A stretch of DNA of 64,000 nucleotides from Parabacteroides hominis (GCF_014287585.1 NZ_JACOOJ010000009.1:62001-126000); one strand, 5' to 3'; positions 17,148 to 25,822 are shown, counted from the first letter of the stretch. Notes: a model not told the origin generated them from the letters alone. Numbers and translations are program-made.

Positions 17148-17192
17148 CGTTGTGTGGATTTAATTTTTAAGTAAACTTAATGAGTGAATGAC

Positions 17193-18197
17193 ATGAGAAC
17201 GCATTTTTTATTAATTTTGATCCTGATCGCCCTGGCAGGGGGGACGGCTTGTAACCGGTCATCCAAGCCGGCTAAACAGTCCATCTTTATGAAACGGGCG
17301 ACTGGTTTTGCTTATGAAGTGTTGGTTGTAATGGACAATAATACGTGGAAAGGAGAGGCAGGCCGGTTGCTGTACGGCCAGCTGACGGCTCCTATTCCGG
17401 GGTTGCCCCAGAATGAGCCGACTATGCGGGTGACGTATGCCGAGCCGTCGCAGTTTAACGGCCTGCTCCATTATGTCCGTAACATTATTAATGTCCGGGT
17501 GGATGCATCCCTTTACACGAAGGTATCTGTATATAAGGAAAAAGACCGGTGGGCTACCGGGCAGGAAGTGGTTACGGTCAACGCGCCTTCTCCCCGGCTT
17601 TTGGCTGAATACCTGGAAAAGCAAGGAACGCCGTTGGTCGCCTGGTTGGGTGAGAAGGAGCGGGAACGGGCGGCCGGCTATCTGGAGGGGTCGCATAGCG
17701 TCTGGGTGGACGACAAGGTGAAGGCGCGTTTCAATGCGCAGTTGCATGCACCGGAAGAGATGTGCTCTTATAAGGATACGACGGACTTTCTTTGGGTGAC
17801 AGATCATGGCGTGAGGGGACGGACCGATATGGTCGTCTACAGTTTCCCTTATGTCAGCGAGCGTACGTTTACGTTGGATTATCTGGTAGCCATGCGCGAT
17901 TCCGTTTTAGGCGAACATATACAAGGCGCGTTCCCCGGCTCTTATATGACGACCGAAAAGCGTTTTACACCCTCTTACGAAGCTATATCGAAGAACGGGG
18001 AGTACTGCGGAGTCGTCCGGGGATTGTGGGAGATGGAAGGCGACATGATGGGCGGCCCGTTTGTCAGCCATGCCCATCTCGACCGGAAGAACCAGCGGGT
18101 TGTCGTGGCGGAAACCTTCGTCTATGCCCCGGGCACGAAAAAGGCGAAACTGCTCCGGCGGGCGGAAGCGTCGCTTTATACGTTTTGTTTGAATTGA
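17193..18197 (+). CDS. DUF4837 family lipoprotein
   Basis: 334 aa from ATG 17193 (an in-frame GTG 9 bp upstream is less likely). The signal peptide ends in a weak lipobox, GGTAC, with Cys20 as the probable lipidation site. The rest matches DUF4837, with the early ATGFAYEVLVVMDN segment and NEPTMRVTYAEPSQFNGLLHYVRNI regions (the latter near residues 70-95). DUF4837 proteins are Bacteroidota-specific and uncharacterised. The gene is 29 bp upstream of the first FtsX-type permease and probably shares its transcript. Confidence 0.88.
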   Translation: MRTHFLLILILIALAGGTACNRSSKPAKQSIFMKRATGFAYEVLVVMDNNTWKGEAGRLLYGQLTAPIPGLPQNEPTMRVTYAEPSQFNGLLHYVRNIINVRVDASLYTKVSVYKEKDRWATGQEVVTVNAPSPRLLAEYLEKQGTPLVAWLGEKERERAAGYLEGSHSVWVDDKVKARFNAQLHAPEEMCSYKDTTDFLWVTDHGVRGRTDMVVYSFPYVSERTFTLDYLVAMRDSVLGEHIQGAFPGSYMTTEKRFTPSYEAISKNGEYCGVVRGLWEMEGDMMGGPFVSHAHLDRKNQRVVVAETFVYAPGTKKAKLLRRAEASLYTFCLN

Positions 18198-18226
18198 GTT
18201 GTTTATGCTTTAAATTTGATAGTATT

Positions 18227-20593
18227 ATGTTGGCTCTTTATCTGAAAATCGCTTTCCGTAATATGTGGAAATACAAGACGCAGTCGCTGACCGGTATTTT
18301 CGGATTGGCATTCGGGCTTGCCTGCTTCGTACCGGTCCTTTATTGGATGCGTTACGAGACGTCTTACGACGGTTTTTACCCGGAAGCGGAGAATATCTAT
18401 CGTGTTTATGCCGTAGATAAACAGTCCGGCAATGTGAACAAAAGCCTTTCGAAAGTTTATGAGAAGGCATTGCATGAGCAGTTTCCGGCTGTAGAAGCCT
18501 CCGCCGTTTGCATAACCGGGCAGGAGGAGAACTGCCGTACCGATCATATCCCGTATGTCCGGTTGCGCATGCTTTATGCCGAGAACGCTTTCTTCGATGT
18601 TTTCCCGCAGAAGTTTGTTTGCGGCGATGCCGAGCGTCCGCTGCAAGTGATAGATAATGTCGTGCTTACGGAAACGATGGCTGTGCGCTTGTTCGGCGAT
18701 CCGGAAAAAGCAGTCGGGCAACAGGTGCAGAATACGATCAGGGCGGATTGGCCGCCCTATACGGTCACGGCGGTGGTGAAAGACCCGCCGGCCAACTCTA
18801 ATTTTTCGTTCGACGCGATTATTTACAGCAATATGGTCAAGCACTTTGCCGAAATAGATGAAAAACAACAGTGGGGCTTTTTCATCTTTGATTTGTATGT
18901 GAAGCTGAATCCTCATGCAGATGCCGGCGCACTGGCAGGGCAAGTGCGTGATTTGGCTTCCCGGTCGGGGACTAACCCCAATGTCGAGTTGCGGGTATTG
19001 CCCATCGGCGATATCCGTCACCACCTGAACTCGGATGCGCCTTTTACGCTGAACTTCATAGGCCTGTTTGTCGCCTCCGGGATATTGCTGCTGTTATCTA
19101 CGATATTCAATTTCTTGAACTTGCATCTCGACTTTTTCCGCCAGCGCCTCCGGGAGTTGCATTTGCGCATCGTGAACGGAGCTACGGGAGGCCAACTGAT
19201 CCGGCAGATGCTTTTCGAACTGGCTTGTTCGATCCTGATCGCCTTCTTGCTGGCATGTTTCCTGATACTGCTTGTCCGTCCCGCCTTTTCAGGGCTGTTG
19301 GACATTGAAATAGGGGTGTCGCAATTGGTCCTGTTCTTCCTTGCTAGTAGTGCCGTATTGCTGGCTTCGATACTGCTTGTCGGCGCTGTCGCTTTTTGGC
19401 GGTTAAGCCGTTTGGCCATGTTGCCTGCGTCGGAAAGGGAGAATACGCGGCAGCCGGTGTTGAGGCGGATGGCTGTCACTTTGCAACTTGCGGTCAGTGT
19501 CGTGTTTATCCTTGCCGCATCCGTCGTAATGATGCAGATGCGTTTTGTCAATCACAAAGATTTGGGGTTTGACCGTAACGGAGTCGTGCAGTTGTCCGGG
19601 TTTCAGGATTATTCGGGAAAAGTGGAAGCTGCCTTGATGGACAAGTTGAAGGCAGTCCCCCAAGTCGAAATTCTGACCGATGCTTATTTCGAACCTCGCC
19701 ATGAGGTATTGCCTTATTGTCTGTCGAACCGGGTGGAATGGCCAGGGGAGCAATCATCTGCGAACAGCTCTTTTTATCTGGTTCCTGCAGACGAGTGTTT
19801 TGCCTCGACGTTCCGTTTGAAACTGCTTCATGGAAAGTGGTGGGAGGAAGGACAGGTGCGAAAGGTGGTTCTCAACGAGGAGGCGGTCCGTGTGATGGGG
19901 CTTCGTGACCCGGTGGGGGTGGTTATCCGTATGCCGGTGTTCGAAGAGGATTCCGTTGCCGATTATGAAGTGGCGGGTGTGGTGAAAGACTTCCATTTGT
20001 TGTCACTTCGCAACCGTATCCAGCCTGCGCTTTTCTTTCCTTCGACACGGTTGTTCAATCTCTTGTATCTGCGTGTTGTTCCCGGACAGGAGATGGAGGC
20101 AATCCGCCGGGTTATGGAGATTCTTCCCGAAGTCGACGTTACCTTGGCCGATGCCCGCCTGACGCCTGTGGGTGAGTTGTACGACCGCCTCAACCGCTCG
20201 GAACAAGTCGGGCTGAAAATGTTTTCCGTCCTGGCGGTCGTCTGCCTGCTGATCTCGTTGTTCGGCATTTACGCTGTCGCCTCTGCCGCCACGCAACGGC
20301 GGCGCAAAGAGATCGCCATCCGCAAGGTGGTCGGAGCCGAAGCCGGAACGATCGTCCGCATGTTCTTCCGCGAATATACGCTGCAAGTGTTCATTGCCGC
20401 TGTCTTTGCACTCCCGCTGTCCTACTTTGCCATGGACAACTGGCTGCAAGGGTATGCCTATCGCACGGATATCCCCGGATGGCTGCTGGCGGGTGTACTT
20501 ACGGGAGTGGTGGCGGTGGTGCTGCTTACCGTCTTAGGACAGGTGTTGAGGGCGGCCAACGGTAATCCGGCGGAGGTGGTGAAGAGCGAGTGA
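18227..20593 (+). CDS. ABC-type permease with two FtsX domains (copy 1)
   Basis: 788 aa from ATG 18227. Layout: one N-terminal membrane helix (about 20-40), a MacB-like periplasmic core, an FtsX membrane block (about 277-400), a further helix near 425, a second periplasmic domain, and a last FtsX block (about 660-780) ending NPAEVVKSE. No ATPase gene lies next to it, so it must pair with one encoded elsewhere or act without one. It is a close paralogue of the gene at 21902-24271, with almost identical ends and a more divergent middle. The family includes lipoprotein and macrolide/antimicrobial exporters; the substrate is unknown. Confidence 0.9.
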   Translation: MLALYLKIAFRNMWKYKTQSLTGIFGLAFGLACFVPVLYWMRYETSYDGFYPEAENIYRVYAVDKQSGNVNKSLSKVYEKALHEQFPAVEASAVCITGQEENCRTDHIPYVRLRMLYAENAFFDVFPQKFVCGDAERPLQVIDNVVLTETMAVRLFGDPEKAVGQQVQNTIRADWPPYTVTAVVKDPPANSNFSFDAIIYSNMVKHFAEIDEKQQWGFFIFDLYVKLNPHADAGALAGQVRDLASRSGTNPNVELRVLPIGDIRHHLNSDAPFTLNFIGLFVASGILLLLSTIFNFLNLHLDFFRQRLRELHLRIVNGATGGQLIRQMLFELACSILIAFLLACFLILLVRPAFSGLLDIEIGVSQLVLFFLASSAVLLASILLVGAVAFWRLSRLAMLPASERENTRQPVLRRMAVTLQLAVSVVFILAASVVMMQMRFVNHKDLGFDRNGVVQLSGFQDYSGKVEAALMDKLKAVPQVEILTDAYFEPRHEVLPYCLSNRVEWPGEQSSANSSFYLVPADECFASTFRLKLLHGKWWEEGQVRKVVLNEEAVRVMGLRDPVGVVIRMPVFEEDSVADYEVAGVVKDFHLLSLRNRIQPALFFPSTRLFNLLYLRVVPGQEMEAIRRVMEILPEVDVTLADARLTPVGELYDRLNRSEQVGLKMFSVLAVVCLLISLFGIYAVASAATQRRRKEIAIRKVVGAEAGTIVRMFFREYTLQVFIAAVFALPLSYFAMDNWLQGYAYRTDIPGWLLAGVLTGVVAVVLLTVLGQVLRAANGNPAEVVKSE

Positions 20594-20682
20594 AGAAGAG
20601 ATGTTTATCTATACTCCAAAAGATTTATGTGAATAAAAGAAAATTGTTGAATGGAGGAGGAACAAGTTCCGTCTTGTCTGAA

Positions 20683-20776
20683 TGCAGTCCATCGTCTGGT
20701 TTGAACGATGCTCATCGTCTCGCCTGAACGACGCCCGTCGTCTCGTCTGAACGATGGCCATCGTCTCGACGAGACG
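20683..20776. repeat. Array of 23-bp mini-palindrome units
   Basis: Perfect 12-bp palindromes start at 20706 (CGATGCTCATCG, two central bases unpaired), 20729 (CGACGCCCGTCG) and 20752 (CGATGGCCATCG), exactly 23 bp apart. They are separated by near-identical 11-bp spacers of the form TCTCGNCTGAA. A degraded unit lies at 20683. A final CGTCTCG-A-CGAGACG inverted repeat (20762-20776) closes the array. The second unit differs from the other two by a paired change (T to C and A to G) that keeps the stem. The 195-bp gap between the convergent permease and HU-like genes holds nothing else I recognise. Confidence 0.8.
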
Positions 20777-20788
20777 GAAAATGTGGAA

Positions 20789-21577
20789 TTATAATTCTCC
20801 CGGACGTTCTTCTTCTCCGCCACCTCCGGTAGGTACTTCCCCGATGTAAAGCGGAGTGTAGATCAGCGTGCGAGGGGACTTCAGTAAAGTAGAAGTGTTG
20901 CTGTAATACGTCTCCATCTCCAACCGGTACGTCCCTTCAGGCAAGCTGGCCGGAACGACCAGTATGATGCGTTTCGGTTCGTTGATCGAAGTCGAAGCGA
21001 TCGTTGCCGCCACCGCGTCCGTTTCGGCATTGATGAACTTGATGCTTCCGATGCCCGAGCCGTCGGCGTTGAGGCTGCGGATCTTCTTGCCCGTGATGTC
21101 GATCGTGTTGCCCGGTGTCATGAATCCGTCCGTGCGTCCGGTGGCCGAGTCGGTCACCAGGCCGATGCGTGCGCCGCCCGAGTCGAGCACGTTGCCTGAA
21201 AAGACGGGCACTACCGTTTCCAGTTCCTTGCGGAAGGCAACCGAGGGGTTGATGTTCACATACGGTTTCTGTTTGGCGGGGTCCACCACGCCGTCCGTCC
21301 CGATGAACGAGCCGGGCAGGGCCGGGGCGTAGAGCGTGGATCCGGTGTTGACGGTGTTGCCTTGGCAGACCGATTCGATGATTTTCTTGTCATACAGGGT
21401 GATAACGCCGATGACCGTCTCGCGGTTGTAGGCCGTTTCTTTCACGATCTCGTCGGCGAGGTTGTCGACCGTCTTCGGGAGGAGGGTTTTCACTGTGGCG
21501 GTGTAGTCGTTCGTCACGTCTTTTGTCAGAAGGTTTTCGGCGAGGTCGAAATACCATTTGTAACTTTTTGTAGCCAT
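20789..21577 (-). CDS. HU-like DNA-binding domain protein with DUF4469-type C-terminus
   Basis: 262 aa. Residues 1-120 fit the Bacteroidota HU/IHF-like N-terminal domain (SYKWYFDLAENLLT, then NDYTATV and the NPSVAFRKELE strand). Residues 125-250 are an Ig-like/DUF4469 domain (NTIDITGKKIRSLNADGSGI; RIILVVPASLPEGTYRLEMETYYSN), followed by an acidic, Gly-rich tail. Such proteins are abundant in Bacteroidales and are presumed nucleoid or surface-associated DNA binders; their role is not established. It is encoded opposite to the two FtsX permeases that flank it. Confidence 0.85.
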   Translation of the reverse strand: MATKSYKWYFDLAENLLTKDVTNDYTATVKTLLPKTVDNLADEIVKETAYNRETVIGVITLYDKKIIESVCQGNTVNTGSTLYAPALPGSFIGTDGVVDPAKQKPYVNINPSVAFRKELETVVPVFSGNVLDSGGARIGLVTDSATGRTDGFMTPGNTIDITGKKIRSLNADGSGIGSIKFINAETDAVAATIASTSINEPKRIILVVPASLPEGTYRLEMETYYSNTSTLLKSPRTLIYTPLYIGEVPTGGGGEEERPGEL

Positions 21578-21753
21578 ATCGTTTGTTTTTATGTTGAAGG
21601 CAAACTTACCTTTTTATATTGGATTATGGCCTTGAATATCAATATATTTATTATGTTGTTCAACACGTAAGCGAAGTGGGAGGCGGTTGATAGGCGTGAC
21701 ATGTGGCCGGGCGGAGAGGCGGGACTGCTCCGTCCGGCCGGAATCCTCTGGAA

Positions 21754-21797
21754 AGTGTCTAATATATTTACACCGCTGTCAAATAATTAGACACTTC
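21754..21797. repeat. 11-bp inverted repeat upstream of FtsX copy 2
   Basis: AAGTGTCTAAT (21754-21764) and ATTAGACACTT (21787-21797) are perfect inverted repeats separated by 22 bp. They sit in the 324-bp gap between the divergent HU-like gene and the second permease. This gap also repeats the short AATTTGATAG-N-ATT leader found just before the first permease. The repeat could be an operator or an RNA hairpin; there is no T tract. Confidence 0.5.
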
Positions 21798-21901
21798 TGA
21801 AGGTTTTGCGTTGTTGCAATGTGTTGTATATTATATGATTATGCGTATTGGCATGTTTTTTGCTCTTGTTTCAGGAGTCGTAACTTTAATTTGATAGCAT
21901 T

Positions 21902-24271
21902 ATGCTTGCACTTTATCTGAAAATCGCTTTCCGCAATATGTGGAAATACAAGACGCAGTCGCTGACCGGTATTTTCGGGTTGGCCTTCGGACTCGCCTGT
22001 TTCGTCCCGGCGCTCTATTGGTTGCGTTACGAGACGTCGTATGATGGTTTCTATCCTGATGCTGACCGTATTTATCGTGTCTACTCGTTTGACAAACAGG
22101 CAGGCAAGACAAACGATATGGTTTCGGGCATTCTGGACCGGAAACTGCATGACCAGTTCCCTGCCATGCAGACATCTACCGTCTTTTTTATCGATCAAAA
22201 TGACTGTAAAACCGAAGGGACGCCCTATGTCCGATTGCTTACGCTTTTTACGGACAGTGCTTTTTTAGATGTTTTTCCGCAGACAATCGTGAGTGGCGAC
22301 GCTTGGCATCCGTTGCAGGTCGCCAATAATATGATCCTGACGGAAACGGTTGCCGTACGTTTGTTCGGGGACGTGGAAAAGGCTGTCGGACAGTCTGTAA
22401 AAAGTACAGGCTTGACTCAATATGATCCGCCTTATACCGTTACGGCAGTCATTAAAGATCCTCCAGCCAACACTAATTTGTCGTTTGAGGCTATTCTTTC
22501 GCATGAGCAGATAAAGATGCATAAGACCTTTGTGGATGAATCCGGAAAGGCAGTATGGAACTTTGCCTCTTTACAGATGTATGCGAAGTTGCCTCCTTAT
22601 ACAGATGTCGGTCGCCTTGCCGGTCAGTTGCGTGATTATCCTTCCCAGTCACTGGCGAACGGAAACGTGGAAATACGGATGTTGCCGATAGGAGACGTAC
22701 GCTACAGGCTGAAGGATGAGGCTCCGTTTACACTGAATTTCATACGTCTGTTCGTTGTCGCCGGGATCTTGTTGCTTTTCAGCGCTTTGTTCAACTTCCT
22801 GAATCTGCATCTTGATCTTTTTCATCAACGCATGCGCGAGTTGCGCCTGAGGGCTGTAAATGGAGCGTCGAGCGGACAGCTTATCGGGCAAATGTTGTTT
22901 GAATTGACTTGTGCCATTCTTTTGGCTTTGCTTCCAGCCGGCTATTTGGTGGTGGCTGTCAACCCGGTCTTTTCCGGATTGCTGGGGATTTCGATGGAGG
23001 TGTCGCAGGCATTAGGGCTTTTTGCCCTCTGCGGAGCAGGAGTGATGCTGTTGGTACTTCTTGTCGGGTCTGTCCTTTTTTGGCGGTTAAGCCGGTTGGC
23101 CGTCCGGCCGCGGGCAGAAAGGAAGACGACCGGGCAATTGGGCTTGCAGCGCGTAGCCGTTACCTTGCAACTGGCTGTCAGTATTCTGTTTATTGTCGCT
23201 GCGTGGGTGGTGATGCTGCAAATGCGTTTCGTCAATCACAAGGATTTGGGGTTCGACCGCAACGGGATTATCTATTTGTCCGGCATACAGCTTTTTATTA
23301 ATGAGGATGTGCGGGCGGCCTTATTGAAGGAGCTGGCTTCGATCCCGCAAGTCGGGAATGTGACGGATACCTATTTTACGCCGAAGCATAGTGCGACTCC
23401 TTCCGACATAAAAACGGATATCGAATGGCCGGGGAAGGCGCAATCCGAAAAATCGGCATTCTGTGTCGTGCCGACCGACAGCCGGTTTGCCGAAACCTTC
23501 AAGGTCAACATGCTTCAAGGGGAATGGTTGGGTGAAGGCGGAGAGCGTAATGTCGTGCTCAACGAGGAAGCTGTCCGGGCGATGGGGCTTGAGGAGCCGG
23601 TGGGCACCGTTATCCGCATGACATTGAATGAGCCGGAAGAATACCGGGTGGTCGGTGTTGTGAAGGATTTCCATCTCTTTTCGCTTCGTAGCCGCATTCT
23701 TCCAACGATCTTCTTCCCATCGATTTATCCGACAAACAGTCTGTATGTCCGTGCTGTGCCGGGGCAGGAGCAGGAGGCGATCCGGAGGATAAACGCAGTG
23801 TTGCCCGCGATAGATGCCTCTTTTGTAGATGTTCATCCGGTACGGTTAAGCGAGATGTATGACCGTCTGAATTATTCGGAGCAAGCCGGCTTGAAGATGT
23901 TTTCCGTCCTGGCGGTCGTTTGTCTGCTGATCTCGTTGTTCGGCATTTACGCCGTAGCCTCAGCCGCTACGCAGCGCCGGCGCAAGGAGGTAGCTGTCCG
24001 TAAGGTGGTGGGGGCCAGAGTGGGCGATATCATCCGCATGTTCTTCCGTGAATATACGGTGCAGGTGATGCTTGCCGGCGCGGTCGCGCTCCCGTTGGCT
24101 TACATCGCCATGAGCCGTTGGCTGCAAGGGTATGCCTACCGTACGGACATCCCCTGGTGGTTGTTGGCCGGCGTGATAACGGGAGTGGTCGCGGTGGTGC
24201 TCCTTACCGTGCTGGGGCAAGTGTTGAGGGCGGCCAACAGTAATCCGGCGGAGGTGGTGAAAAGCGAATAA
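21902..24271 (+). CDS. ABC-type permease with two FtsX domains (copy 2)
   Basis: 789 aa, same architecture as the permease at 18227-20593. The first 50 residues are nearly identical (MLALYLKIAFRNMWKYKTQ onward), as are the last 130 (FSVLAVVCLLISLFGIYAV; GYAYRTDIP; NPAEVVKSE), at the DNA level too. The periplasmic domains differ more. The short leader upstream of the ATG is also shared, so the copy included regulatory sequence. No ATP-binding subunit is adjacent. Substrate unknown. Confidence 0.9.
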   Translation: MLALYLKIAFRNMWKYKTQSLTGIFGLAFGLACFVPALYWLRYETSYDGFYPDADRIYRVYSFDKQAGKTNDMVSGILDRKLHDQFPAMQTSTVFFIDQNDCKTEGTPYVRLLTLFTDSAFLDVFPQTIVSGDAWHPLQVANNMILTETVAVRLFGDVEKAVGQSVKSTGLTQYDPPYTVTAVIKDPPANTNLSFEAILSHEQIKMHKTFVDESGKAVWNFASLQMYAKLPPYTDVGRLAGQLRDYPSQSLANGNVEIRMLPIGDVRYRLKDEAPFTLNFIRLFVVAGILLLFSALFNFLNLHLDLFHQRMRELRLRAVNGASSGQLIGQMLFELTCAILLALLPAGYLVVAVNPVFSGLLGISMEVSQALGLFALCGAGVMLLVLLVGSVLFWRLSRLAVRPRAERKTTGQLGLQRVAVTLQLAVSILFIVAAWVVMLQMRFVNHKDLGFDRNGIIYLSGIQLFINEDVRAALLKELASIPQVGNVTDTYFTPKHSATPSDIKTDIEWPGKAQSEKSAFCVVPTDSRFAETFKVNMLQGEWLGEGGERNVVLNEEAVRAMGLEEPVGTVIRMTLNEPEEYRVVGVVKDFHLFSLRSRILPTIFFPSIYPTNSLYVRAVPGQEQEAIRRINAVLPAIDASFVDVHPVRLSEMYDRLNYSEQAGLKMFSVLAVVCLLISLFGIYAVASAATQRRRKEVAVRKVVGARVGDIIRMFFREYTVQVMLAGAVALPLAYIAMSRWLQGYAYRTDIPWWLLAGVITGVVAVVLLTVLGQVLRAANSNPAEVVKSE

Positions 24272-24361
24272 GGGTCATCCGCGTACCTGGCTCCTTATTC
24301 TTTATCGGTTCAAATATTCTTAGATTATCCTCTAAATACCCCCTGGTTGTTTTATCTAATT

Positions 24362-24705
24362 AGGGTTCACACTGTCTGGAAAACTCTGTAGATCAGCATA
24401 TTGCTGTGAACCCTGTGAATGCAAGATAAAAAAGGCGGGATCGACCGATAGGATTGGCTGATCGTAAACCGGTTTCACAGCCTTCACAGCCTTCACAACA
24501 AATCGCTGGCCATTAGCCTTTTACCGCCGTGAACCCTGTTTTTTAATTTTGTCACATAAGGGATCGGAATTGGTTCCTGTCCCATAAAATACAGGTTATA
24601 GGCTAAAAAATACAGCCTTTAGCCTGTCCGTGAAAAGCCTATAGGGTAGCAGGAAAAAGGTCGGCATCTATCCGGCAACCGATGCCGACCTTTTCGGGAA
24701 GCGAC
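24362..24705. other. Gene-free stretch rich in inverted and direct repeats
   Basis: No convincing ORF is present between 24272 and 24888. It holds AGGGTTCACA/TGTGAACCCT (24362-24371 / 24405-24414), three CTTCACAGC-like direct repeats near 24475-24500 with a further GTGAACCCTG at about 24531, TATAGGCT/AGCCTATA arms around 24597-24655, and a strong stem of AAAGGTCGGCATC with GATGCCGACCTTTT (about 24657-24696). The last could terminate the permease transcript. A longer palindromic element follows at 24759. Confidence 0.6.
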
Positions 24706-24758
24706 AGGCATCTATAGGAACAACTTCACAGACTCATATTCTGGCAGATTTGAACCAA

Positions 24759-24846
24759 TTTTAGGCACGGATTACACGGATTTCACGGTTTAAATATGTT
24801 TTGAAAAAACTTCTTGCCGTGTAATCCGTGAAATCCGTGCCTAAAA
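24759..24846. repeat. Long inverted-repeat element built of ATCCGTG units (copy 1)
   Basis: Two 30-bp arms (24759-24788 and 24817-24846) are inverted repeats with 28 of 30 positions matching. They begin TTTTAGGCACGGATTACACG on the left and mirror this on the right; the loop is 28 nt. Each arm is itself made of repeated CACGGATT/ATCCGTG words. A related but more degraded copy lies at 37555-37637. It lies just downstream of tag, which reads toward higher coordinates' opposite, so it may also act as that gene's 3' hairpin. Confidence 0.85.
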
Positions 24847-24888
24847 TATAGGTTCAGTTTTTCTTAAAACCGAACTATTAAAGCAAAA

Positions 24889-25458
24889 CTACTTCCGGCA
24901 AATGCAGCCCGTCAGATGATCGTTGATAAACCCTGAGGCCTGCAAATGGGCATAACAAATCGTCGCTCCGAAGAATTTGAATCCTCTTTTTTTCATATCC
25001 TTGCTCATGGCTTCGGATTCGGGGGATGTTACAGGAATCTCGCCCAGTGACCGAAAAGAGTTGACAATCGGTTCCTGGTTAGGGAGGAACGACAGGGTAT
25101 AGTTATAAAAACTTCCGAACTCCTTTTGTATAGCAAGGAATAGCTTTGCATTTGTGATTGCTGATTTGATTTTCAGGCGGTTTCTTACAATCCCGTCAAA
25201 TCCCATCAACCGTTCGACATCTTCATCGGTCATTTGCGCCACCAGCTCGGCATCGAAATTACAAAAGACTTTGCGGTATCCCTCGCGCTTTCTAAGGATC
25301 GTTAACCAGTTCAAGCCGGCCTGGGCACTCTCCAGCACCAGAAATTCAAACAATATCTTTTCATCTGTCACCAATTTTCCCCATTCCTGGTCATGATATT
25401 TTACATATAACTCGTCAGTGCCACACCAACCGCAACGTTCGTTTACTATATCTTGCAT
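24889..25458 (-). CDS. tag: DNA-3-methyladenine glycosylase I
   Basis: 189 aa, normal for TagI. The zinc ligands are visible: C9 (ERCGWCG), H22 (YHDQEWG), and at the C-terminus H181 and C185 in NDHLTGC. The base-recognition region FEFLVLESAQAGLNWLTILRKREGYR is typical. It excises 3-methyladenine from alkylated DNA. Monocistronic, reading away from the ilv promoter region. Confidence 0.97.
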   Translation of the reverse strand: MQDIVNERCGWCGTDELYVKYHDQEWGKLVTDEKILFEFLVLESAQAGLNWLTILRKREGYRKVFCNFDAELVAQMTDEDVERLMGFDGIVRNRLKIKSAITNAKLFLAIQKEFGSFYNYTLSFLPNQEPIVNSFRSLGEIPVTSPESEAMSKDMKKRGFKFFGATICYAHLQASGFINDHLTGCICRK

Positions 25459-25621
25459 GATTATCCTGTTTATAAATTCATATTAGCATGTATCTGTTCG
25501 CAAAAATATACTTTTATTCGTTTTCATCGTGAAAAGCAGGCTGAAAAGTATTAAACTGCAAGCCTATCTCGTTTCTTTACTTGAGAAATGTAAGATAAAT
25601 TGATATTTTTCTTTTAATTTC

Positions 25622-25652
25622 TTTGGAGGTACGAATTATTGTTCTACATTTG
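25622..25652 (+). promoter_or_regulatory. Promoter of the ilv operon
   Basis: TTTG (25622-25625), a 19-bp gap, then TACATTTG (25645-25652): a full match to the Bacteroidota TTTG/TAnnTTTG pattern. It lies 31 bp before the leader-peptide ATG. Confidence 0.8.
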
Positions 25653-25682
25653 CAGCGTCAAACAATAAAGACGTAAGAAAAG

Positions 25683-25742
25683 ATGATGAACAACGTATTG
25701 CATATTATTCTCGTGGTGGTCCTTCTAGTCATTAGCAGGTAA
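25683..25742 (+). CDS. ilv operon leader peptide (19 aa)
   Basis: MMNNVLHIILVVVLLVISR, with 12 of 19 residues Ile, Leu or Val (5 V, 4 L, 3 I), including the run IILVVVLLVI. It lies between the ilv promoter and a terminator and directly precedes a segment complementary to the terminator's 5' arm. Such peptides are not functional products: ribosome stalling at Ile/Leu/Val codons reports the charge state of the three tRNAs. Too short for routine gene finders. Confidence 0.85.
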   Translation: MMNNVLHIILVVVLLVISR

Positions 25743-25822
25743 GGAGAAAGGTGTGCAAGAAGTCGTGAAGTCGTATAAAGATATTTCTTAAGCCTTTCTC
25801 CATACAGAGAAGGGCTTTTTTA
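25743..25822 (+). promoter_or_regulatory. Transcription attenuator of the ilv operon
   Basis: GGAGAAAGG (25743-25751), starting at the base after the leader stop codon, is perfectly complementary to CCTTTCTCC (25793-25801). The latter is the 5' arm of a terminator hairpin (AAGCCTTTCTC 25790-25800 with GAGAAGGGCTT 25807-25817, then TTTTT). A ribosome stalled inside the leader leaves the first segment free to pair and open the terminator; one reaching the stop codon covers it and lets the terminator form. The model is inferred from the sequence, but every element needed is present. Confidence 0.8.

Noticed and set aside
20605..20823. 72-codon minus-strand frame across the 23-bp array
   Set aside because: It runs through the palindrome repeats, its Arg/Ser-rich translation only reflects the repeat, and it overlaps the HU-like gene.
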